From Streptomyces sp. CC0208 (GTDB lineage Bacteria > Actinomycetota > Actinomycetes > Streptomycetales > Streptomycetaceae), in NCBI RefSeq assembly GCF_003443735.1, contig NZ_CP031969.1:434001-498000 (forward strand): a DNA stretch of 64,000 nucleotides. The letters run 5' to 3'. How positions within the stretch are numbered: position 1 is the stretch's first letter; every line of letters starts with the position of its first letter. Both the position numbers and the translations under genes were made by a program. Below are positions 43,364-55,604 of the stretch, in pieces. Under the pieces are notes generated by a model. That model was not told where the DNA came from. It saw nothing but the letters and a program-made list of their open reading frames with translations, and searched no databases.

Positions 43364-44989
43364 GTGAACGACAACCGACCGGCCGGCCACAGGCCCGCCC
43401 GCGCGGTCACCGTCGCCGACGTCCTGGCCCTGCCCGTCCTGGCCGCCGGACAGCCCCAGGTCGTCACCGGAGCGTCCCACCTGGACCGGCCGGTCAGGTG
43501 GGTCCACATCACGGAACTGACCGACCCCGCGTCCTTCCTCAAGGGCGGCGAACTCGTCCTGACCACCGGAATGCCGCTCCCGGACGACGTGCCCGGCGTG
43601 CGCCGGTACGTCGACGAACTGGCCGGTATCGGCGCCGCGGCACTGGTCATCGAACTCGTGCGGCGCTATCACCGCCCGCCGAGCGCACTCGTCGACGCCT
43701 GCCGCCTACGTGGTCTTCCGCTGGTCACGCTCGCCAAGGACGTCAACTTCCTGGAGGTCACCCAGGTCGTGCACGCCCTCCTGCTCGGCAATCAGGCGGA
43801 CGCGATGCGCCGCAGCCAGCGCATCCACGAGGCGTTCACCGCCCTGACCCTGCGCGGTGCCGACGCGGAGGACGTGGTGCGTGCGGCGGCGGAGATGTGC
43901 GGTCGCACGGTCGTCCTGGAGAACCTGGCGCACCAGGCACTGATCTGCGAACCCTCCGGAGGCACCGTGGAGGAGGCGCTCACCGGCTGGGAACAACGCT
44001 CCAGAGCCGCCGGGGCCGACGACCGCACGGCGACAGGCGGCCCGGCGGGCTGGCTCACCGCACCGGTCGAGTACCAGGGCGAGCGCTGGGGACGGGTGGT
44101 CATGCTCCCGGCCCGCACCGACGGCCCCGCCTTCGGGGCTGAGGACATCACCGTGCTGGAGAGGACCGCGATGGCACTGACCGTCGCCCGCCTCATCCAC
44201 TCCACCCCCTGGGAACGCACCGCACACCGCAACGCCCTGCGCGACCTGGTCGGCCGACGCCACCGCTCCGCCGACGACGCCCGCGCCCGCTGCGCCGCAC
44301 TCGGCCTGCCGACCGACCGAAGCCGGTTCGTGGCGACCCTGGTGGACCTTCGCACGGACAGCGGGGAGACCGAAGTCGAATCCCGCCTGCACCAGGAGCT
44401 CCGGACGGCAGGCATCCCGGCCCTCGTCGGCGCGCTGGCCCCCGGCCGCCTCGGCGTTCTGCTGGCGCTGCGCCCCTCCCAGCCCTGGCGTCCCGTCGTC
44501 GACCGGCTGTGCGGCACGGCACTGGGCCTGGCTCCGCGGGCCGTCGTGACCGTCGGTTCGGAGATCATGGATCTCTCCGACGCCGCTCGTTCCTTCCACG
44601 AGGCGACCCGCGTCGCCGAGGCCACCCCGCCCGGCCAGCCCCTCCCCCCGGGCCGGTCCTTCCACGAGCAGTCCGACATCGGCCTGCACCGCCTGCTGTA
44701 CGCCCTGCGCGAGGACACCCGGATCCAGCAGTACGCCGAACAGCAGCTCGGGCGGCTCCTCGATCACGACGCGCAGCACGGCACCGACCTGCTGACGACC
44801 CTGCGCCACTACCTCGAAGCGGCCGGCAACAAGACCACCGCCGCGCGCCGGGGCGGTCTCTCCCGCGAAACCATGTACCAACGCCTGCGCACCGTCGAGC
44901 GTCTCCTCGACCGCGACCTGGAGTCCGGCGCACAGCGCACCGAACTCCACACGGCCCTCACCGCACTTGATGTGCTCCGAGATCACTGA
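43364..44989 (+). CDS. PucR-family transcriptional regulator
   Basis: 541 residues. An N-terminal PucR sensor domain (about 20-140: ADVLALPVLAAGQPQVVTGA, WVHITELTDPASFLKGGELV) leads into a GGDEF-like CdaR region and a C-terminal PucR helix-turn-helix (LEAAGNKTTAARRGGLSRET, MYQRLRTVERLL). GTG 43364 follows GGAGAG. PucR/CdaR regulators of this type often control divergent amine or GABA catabolic genes in actinomycetes, so the gab-like operon is its probable target. Its last 32 bp overlap the 3' end of the convergent esterase gene. Confidence 0.9.
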   Translation: MNDNRPAGHRPARAVTVADVLALPVLAAGQPQVVTGASHLDRPVRWVHITELTDPASFLKGGELVLTTGMPLPDDVPGVRRYVDELAGIGAAALVIELVRRYHRPPSALVDACRLRGLPLVTLAKDVNFLEVTQVVHALLLGNQADAMRRSQRIHEAFTALTLRGADAEDVVRAAAEMCGRTVVLENLAHQALICEPSGGTVEEALTGWEQRSRAAGADDRTATGGPAGWLTAPVEYQGERWGRVVMLPARTDGPAFGAEDITVLERTAMALTVARLIHSTPWERTAHRNALRDLVGRRHRSADDARARCAALGLPTDRSRFVATLVDLRTDSGETEVESRLHQELRTAGIPALVGALAPGRLGVLLALRPSQPWRPVVDRLCGTALGLAPRAVVTVGSEIMDLSDAARSFHEATRVAEATPPGQPLPPGRSFHEQSDIGLHRLLYALREDTRIQQYAEQQLGRLLDHDAQHGTDLLTTLRHYLEAAGNKTTAARRGGLSRETMYQRLRTVERLLDRDLESGAQRTELHTALTALDVLRDH

Positions 44990-46244
44990 CAGCACACGCG
45001 GTGCCGTTGAGGGTGTAGGAGCCCGGCGCGGTCGTGTCACCGGTGTGGACGGCCTGGAAGCCGATGCCCACGGACGTGCCCGGGGCGATGGTCGCGTTGT
45101 GGGAGAGGTTCCTGGCCGTCACCTGGCCGGAGGTGGGCGAGTAGTCCGCGTTCCAGCCGGAGGTGATGGCCTGGCCGCCGGGCAGGGTGAAGACCAGGGA
45201 CCAGCCGTCGATCGCGGTGGTTCCGGTGTTGGTGATGGTGATGGTGGAGGTCAGACCGCTGTTCCACGCGCTGACGGTGTCGGTGACCCGGCAGGTGGCG
45301 GTCCCCGGTGACGGATCGGATCCCTGGAACTGCGTGAAGAACTTCCACACCTCTCCCGGCAGCCAGGTCCTTCCGCTGTCACCGGGGGCCCCGTCCTGCG
45401 GAGCGGCGATGTGCCCTTCGTCGAACGCGGCCCAGGCGACCGGATGCCCGGCCGAGCAGCCCGCGTAGGTGGTGATCCGGTGCGTCAGGCTGCCCTGCGC
45501 GGGCTCGGGCGGGTTCTGGGGGGTGCAGCCGTTGTTCCTGACGAACCTGTCCCGCATCGCCCGTCCGCCGGAGATGGCGAGGACGTTGTCCCGGAGACCG
45601 TGCACCCCGAGGTAGGCGATGGGCTGCGTTCCGCCGCTGCATCCGCTCAGCTGCCCGCCGCTCTGGACCGCGACCGCGCGGAAGACCGTCGCGCGGGCAC
45701 ACGCGAGGGCGTACGACATGGCGGCGCCGTAGCTGAATCCCAGAGCGAAGCGCTGGGTCGTGTCGACGCACAGGTCCGCCTCGATCCGCCGGATCATGTC
45801 GTCGACGAACGAGACGTCCTCGCCGCCGGAGTTGGCCCAGCCGTTGTCGAGGCCTTGGGGCGCTACGAAGATGGCGCTGTTGTTCGCCAGCCGCTGGAGC
45901 CCGTAGTAGGCCCAGGTGCCCGTTTCCACGGTGCGGCCCGTGGCGACGTCGGTGGAGGTGCCGCCCCACCAGTGGAATCCGAGGACCAGCCGGTAGCCGC
46001 GGTTGCGGTCGTAACCGTCGGGGACCCGCAGGATGAAGCTGCGGTTCTTGCCGCCGCTCTGGATGGTGTACGTCCCGCTCGTCAGGCCGGGTGCCTTGCC
46101 GCAGCCGGGGCTCGCGGCAGCGGTGCCGGAGGCCGTGAGGGGGGTGTTCTCGCCCTGGCCGCGGCCCAGTGCCGTGCCGCCCATGCTCAGGACGACAAGC
46201 ACCGCGATCAGGGCGGGCCATAAGACGGATCGTGTCCTCGCCAT
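44958..46244 (-). CDS. Secreted CE1-type (feruloyl/acetylxylan) esterase with CBM2
   Basis: 428 residues. Signal peptide LWPALIAVLVVLSMGGTALG. The esterase domain (about 45-295) resembles the LpqC/PHB-depolymerase branch of CE1: YRLVLGFHWWGGTST, nucleophile elbow ALGFSYGAAMSYALACA and the catalytic His in DEGHIAAP. After a short PSPGTA linker comes a CBM2 (about 315-420) with paired Cys (TCRV to GTAC) and surface Trp in VSAWNSG, IDGWSLVF and ITSGWNADY, for cellulose or xylan binding. ATG 46244 with GGGGAG upstream. It would free ferulate or acetyl groups from arabinoxylan. Confidence 0.8.
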   Translation of the reverse strand: MARTRSVLWPALIAVLVVLSMGGTALGRGQGENTPLTASGTAAASPGCGKAPGLTSGTYTIQSGGKNRSFILRVPDGYDRNRGYRLVLGFHWWGGTSTDVATGRTVETGTWAYYGLQRLANNSAIFVAPQGLDNGWANSGGEDVSFVDDMIRRIEADLCVDTTQRFALGFSYGAAMSYALACARATVFRAVAVQSGGQLSGCSGGTQPIAYLGVHGLRDNVLAISGGRAMRDRFVRNNGCTPQNPPEPAQGSLTHRITTYAGCSAGHPVAWAAFDEGHIAAPQDGAPGDSGRTWLPGEVWKFFTQFQGSDPSPGTATCRVTDTVSAWNSGLTSTITITNTGTTAIDGWSLVFTLPGGQAITSGWNADYSPTSGQVTARNLSHNATIAPGTSVGIGFQAVHTGDTTAPGSYTLNGTACAVSDLGAHQVR

Positions 46245-46264
46245 CGTGCAACTCCCCTTCTTGA

Positions 46265-47695
46265 CTACTGGGTCGGGGCCGTGGTGGCGCCGGGGGTGAA
46301 CTGCCACCAGTTCATGTTGAGCAGGTAGCCGCTGCCACCGGTGAATCGCAGGTAGAGGTCCTGGGTTCCTGCCGCACCGCCGACGGGGCAGGTCACCGTC
46401 GTCCAGGTCTGCCAGCCCCCGGTGTTCGGCACTGCGCACCGGCCCACGACGGTCCCGCTCGGGGAGCCGAGGCGCAGTTCGACGGTGCCGCCGCCGCTGC
46501 CGGAGGCCACGCGCGCGGTGAAGGAGGACGCGCCCGTCCCGAAGGCCACGCCCTTGACCTTGATGTAGTCGCCGTTGTCGATCCAGCCGACGTTCATTCC
46601 GCCCTCGGTGGACGGTTCGGTCTCGATGCCGGAACCCCAGGCGATCGTCTCGGCCTCCTGGCGTACGTATGGGTTGAGCGTGCCGGCCTGGGGGGCGCCC
46701 GAGTTCGTCATGTTGATCGTCGGGATGGTGCCGTCGGCGTTGTAGGAGAACTTCTCCACCGCGACCGAGCGGGTGAAGCCGCCGCCGCCCGGGAGTGCGC
46801 CGTTGTGGTAGAAGAAGTACGAACTGCCCTTGAAGTCCACGATCCCGGGGTGGTTGGTGAAGCTGCTGCCCTGGGTGGGCATGACCGTCCCGCGGTAGGT
46901 CCAGGGCCCGGTCGGGCCGGGTGCCGTGGAGTAGGCGATGAACTCCGAGCAGCACTTGGCCGCGAACACCAGGTAGTACAGACCGTTCCGCTTGTAGACC
47001 CAGGGGCCCTCCTCGTACAGCGTGGGGCGGTTGGGGTCACCGGTGCGGGTGCCGAACCCCGCGGTGGTGAGCGGGATCCTGGTGACACTGCCCGAGTAGG
47101 AGGTCATGTCGGCGTTCAGCCGGACGTACGACAGGTTCGGGTTGCCCCAGTACAGGTAGGCCTGGCCGTCGTCGTCGATGAAGACGGTCGGGTCGATCTC
47201 GCCGTTCTCCACCAGCGGACGGCCGAGCGCGTCCCGGAACGGGCCGGTGGGGCTGTCCGACACCGCCACGCCGATGGCCATCCGGCCAGTCGCCCGGTTC
47301 GTCACCGGTACGTACCAGTAGAACCGGCCGTTGCGCTCGACGGTCTGGCCCGCCCACGCGTCCTTGGACGCCCAGCTGAACGTGGCCAGGCTGAGCGGGG
47401 AGCCGTGGTCGGTCCAGTTGACCATGTCGGCGGTGGACCACACCCTCCAGTCCTTCATGGTGAAGTAGGTGGAGCCGTCCTCGTCGTGCCCGGTGTAGAG
47501 GTAGACCCGGCCGTCATGGACCAGCGGGGCCGGGTCGGCGGTGTAGACGTGCTGGACGATGGGGTTGTCGGCCCGGGCCGCGGTGGGCTGCACCGCGGCG
47601 GGGACGACGGCGAACACCAGCAGCAGGCCCACCACCCAGGCGGCGGCCCGGGAGAGCCTCGTACCGGTGGTGGGCAACGGTCGAGCCGTCATCAT
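46265..47695 (-). CDS. Secreted GH43 arabinoxylan-active enzyme with CBM6
   Basis: 476 residues. Signal peptide AAAWVVGLLLVFAVVPAAVQ. GH43 catalytic residues: Asp in HVYTADPAPLVHDGRVYLY (base), Asp in ENGEIDPTVFIDDDG, Glu in TLYEEGPWVYKRNG (acid). The C-terminal CBM6 (about 345-470) contains RQEAETIAWGSGIETE, GWIDNGDYIKVKGV and GGWQTWTTVTCP. This is the layout of arabinoxylan arabinofuranohydrolases. Starts at ATG 47695 or 47692 after GGAGG. It lies 20 bp upstream of the esterase gene and is probably cotranscribed from the GH27 promoter. Confidence 0.87.
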   Translation of the reverse strand: MMTARPLPTTGTRLSRAAAWVVGLLLVFAVVPAAVQPTAARADNPIVQHVYTADPAPLVHDGRVYLYTGHDEDGSTYFTMKDWRVWSTADMVNWTDHGSPLSLATFSWASKDAWAGQTVERNGRFYWYVPVTNRATGRMAIGVAVSDSPTGPFRDALGRPLVENGEIDPTVFIDDDGQAYLYWGNPNLSYVRLNADMTSYSGSVTRIPLTTAGFGTRTGDPNRPTLYEEGPWVYKRNGLYYLVFAAKCCSEFIAYSTAPGPTGPWTYRGTVMPTQGSSFTNHPGIVDFKGSSYFFYHNGALPGGGGFTRSVAVEKFSYNADGTIPTINMTNSGAPQAGTLNPYVRQEAETIAWGSGIETEPSTEGGMNVGWIDNGDYIKVKGVAFGTGASSFTARVASGSGGGTVELRLGSPSGTVVGRCAVPNTGGWQTWTTVTCPVGGAAGTQDLYLRFTGGSGYLLNMNWWQFTPGATTAPTQ

Positions 47696-47753
47696 GGTCG
47701 CCTCCGGGGGTCGCTGGCTGGTGGGTGGGCTGCCGGCCGGTGCTCGGCGCCCC

Positions 47754-49400
47754 TCACGTACGGGTCCACTTCTGGTTGGCCTGGCCGTTGCAGGTCCACA
47801 GGACCAGCGGGGTCCCGTTGGCGGTGCCGGCCCCGTTGACGTCGAGGCACAGCCCGGCGCGGGTGTTGCGGATCGAACCGTCCGAGCCGACGGTCCACTT
47901 CTGGTTGTCCTGGCCGTTGCAGGGCCAGATGATGACCCGGGTGCCGTTGGTGGTGCCCTGGTTGTAGGCGTCCAGGCACTTGTCGCCGTAGACGCGGATC
48001 TCCCCGCCCGCCCAGGTGGTCCACAGCTGATTGGCGGCCGTGTGGCAGTCCCAGATCAGTGCCGTGGCCCCGGCGGCGGTGGAGGCGTTGTCCACGTCCA
48101 GGCAGCGGCCCGAGGCGTTGCCGCGCAGACGTGAGGTGGTGGCGGCCAGCGGGCTGCCGCCGCTCACCCGGAACACGGCCACGCCGTGCGCGGGGACGCT
48201 CGCCGAGATCTGCCCGGACGTGCTCGACGTACCGCCGGACCACAGGTCGGTGAGGGTGAACGGCCCGCCGGACAGGCCGACTTGTGCGGCCGTGGTGGTG
48301 ACCGTCGCCGTGCCGCCGCCCCGGTTGAACAGGCCCACAGCGACCGAGCCGTCGGACAGCGGCTTGGCGAACACCTCGGTGTCGCCGTCGTCGCGCACCC
48401 TGCGCCCGCCCGCGCCCAGCGCATCCTGGTTCACGGCCAGCAGGCGGGGGTTGCGCAGGATCGCGCTCACGTCGGCGGACATGGTGCGGATGTCGTTGCC
48501 TGCCATGAGCGGCGCGCTCAGCAGGGCCCACAGGGCGAAGTGGGAGCGGGACTCGGTCAGTGACAGGCCGGGTCGGCCGACGACCAGCATGTCGGGGTCG
48601 TTCCAGTGCCCTGGGCCGGACTGCGCCGCCAGCGGCGCCGTGATGTCGAGGACGTTGCCGACGCCCATCGGATAGCTGTTGGTGTTGCCGTTCTGCCAGA
48701 TGTCGAGCAGGTCCTCGGTGGTCCGCCACAGGTCGGCGACCTCACCCCAGTTGTACGTGGCGCCGGTGATGGCGTGGAAGCTGTTGGGGTTGATGCTGTA
48801 GACGATCGGCCGCCCGGTGGCACGCAGGGCGTCACGCATCAGCGTGAAGCGCGCGACCTGTTCGTCGCGGGTACCGCTCGACGAACACCAGTCGTACTTG
48901 AGGTAGTCGACGCCCCACGAGGCGAACGTGGCGGCGTCCTGCGTCTCGTGTCCCCTGCTGCCCGTCGAGCCCGGATAGGCGCCGCTGGTCTGTGCGCAGG
49001 TGCGGTCGCCCGGCACCTGGTAGATGCCGAACTTCAGGCCCTTGCCGTGGATGTAGTCCCCGAGGGCCTTCATCCCGCTCGGGAACTTGGTCGGATTGGC
49101 CCGCAGGTTGCCCGCCCCGTCACGCTGCGGGTCGAACCAGCAGTCGTCGACCACGACGTACCGGTAGCCGGCGTCCCGCATGCCCGAGGACACCATCGCG
49201 TCGGCGGCCTGCCGGACCTGCGCCTCGGTGACCCCGCACCCGAAGCTGTTCCAGCTGTTCCAGCCCAGCGGTGGAGTGAGTGCCGGGCTGCCCGGCGCGG
49301 CCGTGGCGGGGGTGTGGACAGCGGCCGTGACGGACGCGGCGACCGTCAGGACGGCGGACGCGAAGACACGAAGCAGTCGTCTGCCTGCTCGTCTGGGCAC
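47754..49400 (-). CDS. Secreted GH27 alpha-galactosidase with ricin-type (CBM13) domain
   Basis: 548 residues. Signal peptide LLRVFASAVLTVAASVTAAV to ATAA. The GH27 barrel contains TPPLGWNSWNSFGC, YVVVDDCWFDPQRD, the nucleophile YLKYDWCSSS (Asp170) and the acid/base region GHWNDPDMLVVG (Asp268/Asp270). A beta-sandwich follows, then a CBM13 trefoil in the last 135 residues with QLWTTW, QKWTVG and QKWTRT. It removes alpha-galactose from galactomannan or arabinogalactan-like side chains. GTG 49400 with AAAGGAA is the start. First gene of the leftward hemicellulase operon. Confidence 0.92.
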   Translation of the reverse strand: MPRRAGRRLLRVFASAVLTVAASVTAAVHTPATAAPGSPALTPPLGWNSWNSFGCGVTEAQVRQAADAMVSSGMRDAGYRYVVVDDCWFDPQRDGAGNLRANPTKFPSGMKALGDYIHGKGLKFGIYQVPGDRTCAQTSGAYPGSTGSRGHETQDAATFASWGVDYLKYDWCSSSGTRDEQVARFTLMRDALRATGRPIVYSINPNSFHAITGATYNWGEVADLWRTTEDLLDIWQNGNTNSYPMGVGNVLDITAPLAAQSGPGHWNDPDMLVVGRPGLSLTESRSHFALWALLSAPLMAGNDIRTMSADVSAILRNPRLLAVNQDALGAGGRRVRDDGDTEVFAKPLSDGSVAVGLFNRGGGTATVTTTAAQVGLSGGPFTLTDLWSGGTSSTSGQISASVPAHGVAVFRVSGGSPLAATTSRLRGNASGRCLDVDNASTAAGATALIWDCHTAANQLWTTWAGGEIRVYGDKCLDAYNQGTTNGTRVIIWPCNGQDNQKWTVGSDGSIRNTRAGLCLDVNGAGTANGTPLVLWTCNGQANQKWTRT

Positions 49401-49510
49401 GATGGGTTCCTTTCGGGGCGGGTACTGCGGTGGTCGGAGTCCGACTCCAGACAGCGGATGACTGAGGCATTCCCGATGGCTCATAGCAGGTTCATGACAT
49501 TCCCTTCCGT

Positions 49511-49522
49511 TCGAAATTTCGA
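49511..49522. promoter_or_regulatory. Operator candidate 1 (TCGAAATTTCGA)
   Basis: TCGAAATTTCGA is a perfect 12-bp palindrome about 20-30 bases downstream of the predicted leftward transcription start. The CGAA...TTCG core resembles sites of xylan-utilisation repressors of the LacI/BxlR type in streptomycetes. Confidence 0.6.
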
Positions 49523-49548
49523 TCCCTTTCCGGACGTCGCCGCCACGG

Positions 49549-49576
49549 ATACTAGGGAGGCTGCTGGGGTTGTCAA
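49549..49576 (-). promoter_or_regulatory. Promoter of the GH27-GH43-CE1 operon
   Basis: Minus strand: TTGACA (49576-49571) and TAGTAT (49554-49549), 16 bp apart. This is a near-consensus vegetative promoter, with a leader of about 140 nt containing operator 1. Confidence 0.65.
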
Positions 49577-49631
49577 CTCCGACGGTCGTGCCAAATTTTG
49601 CTCAGCACAGGTCCGCCGGGCTCGCTAACAG

Positions 49632-49643
49632 CGAAACATTTCG
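49632..49643. promoter_or_regulatory. Operator candidate 2 (CGAAACATTTCG)
   Basis: CGAAA-N2-TTTCG is a 5+5 inverted repeat with the same half-sites as operator 1, located between the two divergent promoters and 28 bp upstream of the rightward -35. Confidence 0.55.
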
Positions 49644-49671
49644 GTGTTCTCGACGAATCATGCGAGACATA

Positions 49672-49699
49672 TTGACGGGAGCTCTCCACCCCCTAACAT
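49672..49699 (+). promoter_or_regulatory. Promoter of the GH43 / GH10-GH62 unit
   Basis: TTGACG (49672-49677) and TAACAT (49694-49699), 16 bp apart, give a leader of about 30 nt before the TTG start at 49738. Apart from the four control elements listed here, the 336-bp gap 49401-49737 shows no gene. Confidence 0.55.
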
Positions 49700-49737
49700 C
49701 CAGGATGTCCCCCGGCCGACTACCAGAGGGAACGACA

Positions 49738-53447
<3,710 letters not shown>

Positions 53448-53454
53448 CCCCGTA

Positions 53455-53489
53455 CCGGTGATGATCCTGACAGTCGGGATCATCACCGG
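53455..53489. terminator. Terminator after the xylanase gene
   Basis: CCGGTGATGATCC (53455-53467) and GGATCATCACCGG (53477-53489) form a perfect 13-bp stem with a 9-base loop between the convergent xylanase and GAPDH genes. Confidence 0.85.
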
Positions 53490-53499
53490 CCGGGTCCGG

Positions 53500-54498
53500 T
53501 CAGCCGTTGGCCAGGAGCTCCAGCGTGTCGATCACGCGGTTCGAGAAGCCCCACTCGTTGTCGTACCAGGCGACGACCTTCACATGGCGGCCCTCCACGC
53601 GGGTGAGGGCCGAATCGAAGATCGACGAGGCGGGGTTGCCCGTGATGTCCGAGGAGACGAGCGGGTCCTCCGAGTACTCCAGGACACCGGCCAGGGGCCC
53701 CTCGGCCGCCGTGCGGTACGCCGCCAGTACGTCCTCGCGGGTCACGTCACGGGAGACGGTCGTGTTCAGCTCGACGATGGAGCCGACCGGGACCGGGACG
53801 CGGATCGAGTCGCCGGACAGCTTGCCGTCCAGGTTGGGCAGCACGAGGCCGATCGCCTTGGCGGCGCCGGTCGTGGTGGGCACGATGTTGACGCCGGCGG
53901 CGCGGGCGCGACGGGCGTCGCGGTGCGGACCGTCCTGGAGATTCTGCTCCTGCGTGTAGGCGTGCACGGTCGTCATGAAGCCGTGCTCGATGCCGGCGAG
54001 CTCGTCGAGCACCGAGGCGAGGGGCGCGAGCGCGTTGGTCGTGCACGAGGCGTTGGAGACGATCGTGTGCAGGCCCGGGTCGTAGGCGTCGCTGTTGACC
54101 CCGTACGCGAGCGTGACGTCGGCGCCGTCCGAGGGGGCGCTGACGAGGACCTTCCGCGCGCCGGCGTCGAGGTGGGCGCGGGCCGCCTTCGCCGAGGTGA
54201 ACCGGCCGGTGGCCTCCAGCACGATGTCGACGCCGAGTTCGGCCCAGGGAAGCTGCGCCGGTTCGCGCTCGGCGAGCACGGTGATGCGGCGGCCGTCGAC
54301 GACCAGGGTGTTCCCGTCGACGGTCACCGGACGGCCGAGGCGGCCTGCCGTGCTGTCGTAGGCGAGCAGCCGGGCGAGCGTGGCGGGCTCGGTGAGGTCG
54401 TTGACGGCGACGACCTCCAGCGCGCTGTCGCGTTCCAGGAGCGCGCGCAGCACATTGCGTCCGATACGGCCGAATCCGTTGATGGCGATGCGAGTCAT
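53500..54498 (-). CDS. gap: Glyceraldehyde-3-phosphate dehydrogenase, type I
   Basis: 332 residues, full length. RIAINGFGRIGRNVLRALL binds NAD, VSNASCTTNALAPLASVLDE has the catalytic Cys, and TVHAYTQEQNLQDGPHRDAR, GAAKAIGLVLPNLDGKLSG and WYDNEWGFSNRV complete the family pattern. It acts in glycolysis/gluconeogenesis. ATG 54498 is the family-consistent start. As the only central-carbon gene in the window it is probably one of several GAPDH paralogues; no glycolytic genes adjoin it. Confidence 0.96.
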   Translation of the reverse strand: MTRIAINGFGRIGRNVLRALLERDSALEVVAVNDLTEPATLARLLAYDSTAGRLGRPVTVDGNTLVVDGRRITVLAEREPAQLPWAELGVDIVLEATGRFTSAKAARAHLDAGARKVLVSAPSDGADVTLAYGVNSDAYDPGLHTIVSNASCTTNALAPLASVLDELAGIEHGFMTTVHAYTQEQNLQDGPHRDARRARAAGVNIVPTTTGAAKAIGLVLPNLDGKLSGDSIRVPVPVGSIVELNTTVSRDVTREDVLAAYRTAAEGPLAGVLEYSEDPLVSSDITGNPASSIFDSALTRVEGRHVKVVAWYDNEWGFSNRVIDTLELLANG

Positions 54499-54627
54499 GA
54501 ATGGTGTCCCGTTTCCGATGTCCACTTCCTACGCCCACCAGGCTCGCGCGCGGCATCCACCGGTGACAGTGGCGCGATCGCCACGGTTCAAAAGGATCGC
54601 GCCAAGGCCGGTGCGGACGCGGGGAGG

Positions 54628-55584
54628 CTACTCGCCCCGGGTGAACGTGCGCCGGTACTCGCTCGGCGTCGTCCCCAGGATGCGCTGGAAGTGCGTCCGC
54701 AGATTCGCGCCCGTTCCCAGCCCGACGTCGGTGGCGATCTGCTCGACGCTCCGTTCGGACCGCTCCAGCAGTTCACGGGCCATGTCGATGCGGGCGCGCA
54801 TCACCCACTGCATCGGCGTGTATCCGGTCTCCTCGACGAAGCGGCGCGAGAACGTGCGCGGTGAGACCGCGGCCTGCCGGGCGAGGAGGTCGAGGGTGAG
54901 GGGTTCGTCGAGTCGGCGCAGGGCCCATTCCCGGGTGGCGGCGAAGCGCTCGCCGAGGGGCTCGGGCACGCTGCGCGGCACGTACTGCGCCTGACCGCCA
55001 CTGCGGTAGGGGGCCGCGACCAGGCGCCGGGCCGCGTGGTTGGACGCGGCCACGCCGAGGTCGCCGCGCAGGACGTGCAGGCACAGGTCGATGCCGGAGG
55101 CGGCGCCGGCCGAGGTCAGCACGCTGCCCTCGTCGACGAACAGCACGTTCTCGTCGACCCGGACGAGAGGATGCTTCGCCGCGAGCGCCCTCGTGTAGTG
55201 CCAGTGGGTCGTGGCGCGCCGACCGTCGAGCAGACCCGTCGCGGCCAGCGCGAAGGCACCCGTCGAGATGGCGGCCAGCCGCGCGCCCCTGCTGTGGGCG
55301 GCGACCAGCGCCTCGACGACGGCCGGCGGAGGATCCTCCCGGTCCGGGAACCGGTAGCCCGGAATGAAGACGAGATCCGCCCAGGCAAGCGCCCCCAGAC
55401 CGTGGGCGACGTGGTACGACAGTCCGTCCCCACCGCTCACGAGCCCCGGGGCCGCGCCGCACAGCCGTACCTCGTACGGCATGCTCGCGCGCGTGGTGAA
55501 CACCTGCGCGGGGATGCCGACGTCCAGGGGCTTCGCGCCTTCGAGGACGAGAACGGCGACACGGCGAAGGCGGGAGGCTGACAC
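54628..55584 (-). CDS. GlxA-family AraC-type transcriptional regulator (DJ-1/PfpI domain)
   Basis: 318 residues. The N-terminal DJ-1/PfpI-like domain (about 8-175) has RLAAISTGAFALAATGLLDG, where many homologues have ICTGAF; the Cys is replaced by Ser. The C-terminal AraC double helix-turn-helix (about 215-312) has LARQAAVSPRTFSRRFVEET and LGTGANLRTHFQRILGTTPS. GTG 55584 after GGGAGG is the start. The role is unknown; it sits between GAPDH and OsmC genes on the same strand. Confidence 0.9.
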   Translation of the reverse strand: MSASRLRRVAVLVLEGAKPLDVGIPAQVFTTRASMPYEVRLCGAAPGLVSGGDGLSYHVAHGLGALAWADLVFIPGYRFPDREDPPPAVVEALVAAHSRGARLAAISTGAFALAATGLLDGRRATTHWHYTRALAAKHPLVRVDENVLFVDEGSVLTSAGAASGIDLCLHVLRGDLGVAASNHAARRLVAAPYRSGGQAQYVPRSVPEPLGERFAATREWALRRLDEPLTLDLLARQAAVSPRTFSRRFVEETGYTPMQWVMRARIDMARELLERSERSVEQIATDVGLGTGANLRTHFQRILGTTPSEYRRTFTRGE

Positions 55585-55604
55585 GGGGACAGGTTACGCA
55601 GCGG

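Noticed and set aside
49511..49522. TCGAAATTTCGA as a tRNA TpsiC-loop remnant (GTTCGAA)
   Set aside because: No acceptor, D or anticodon stems can be built around it; the perfect palindrome near a promoter explains it better.
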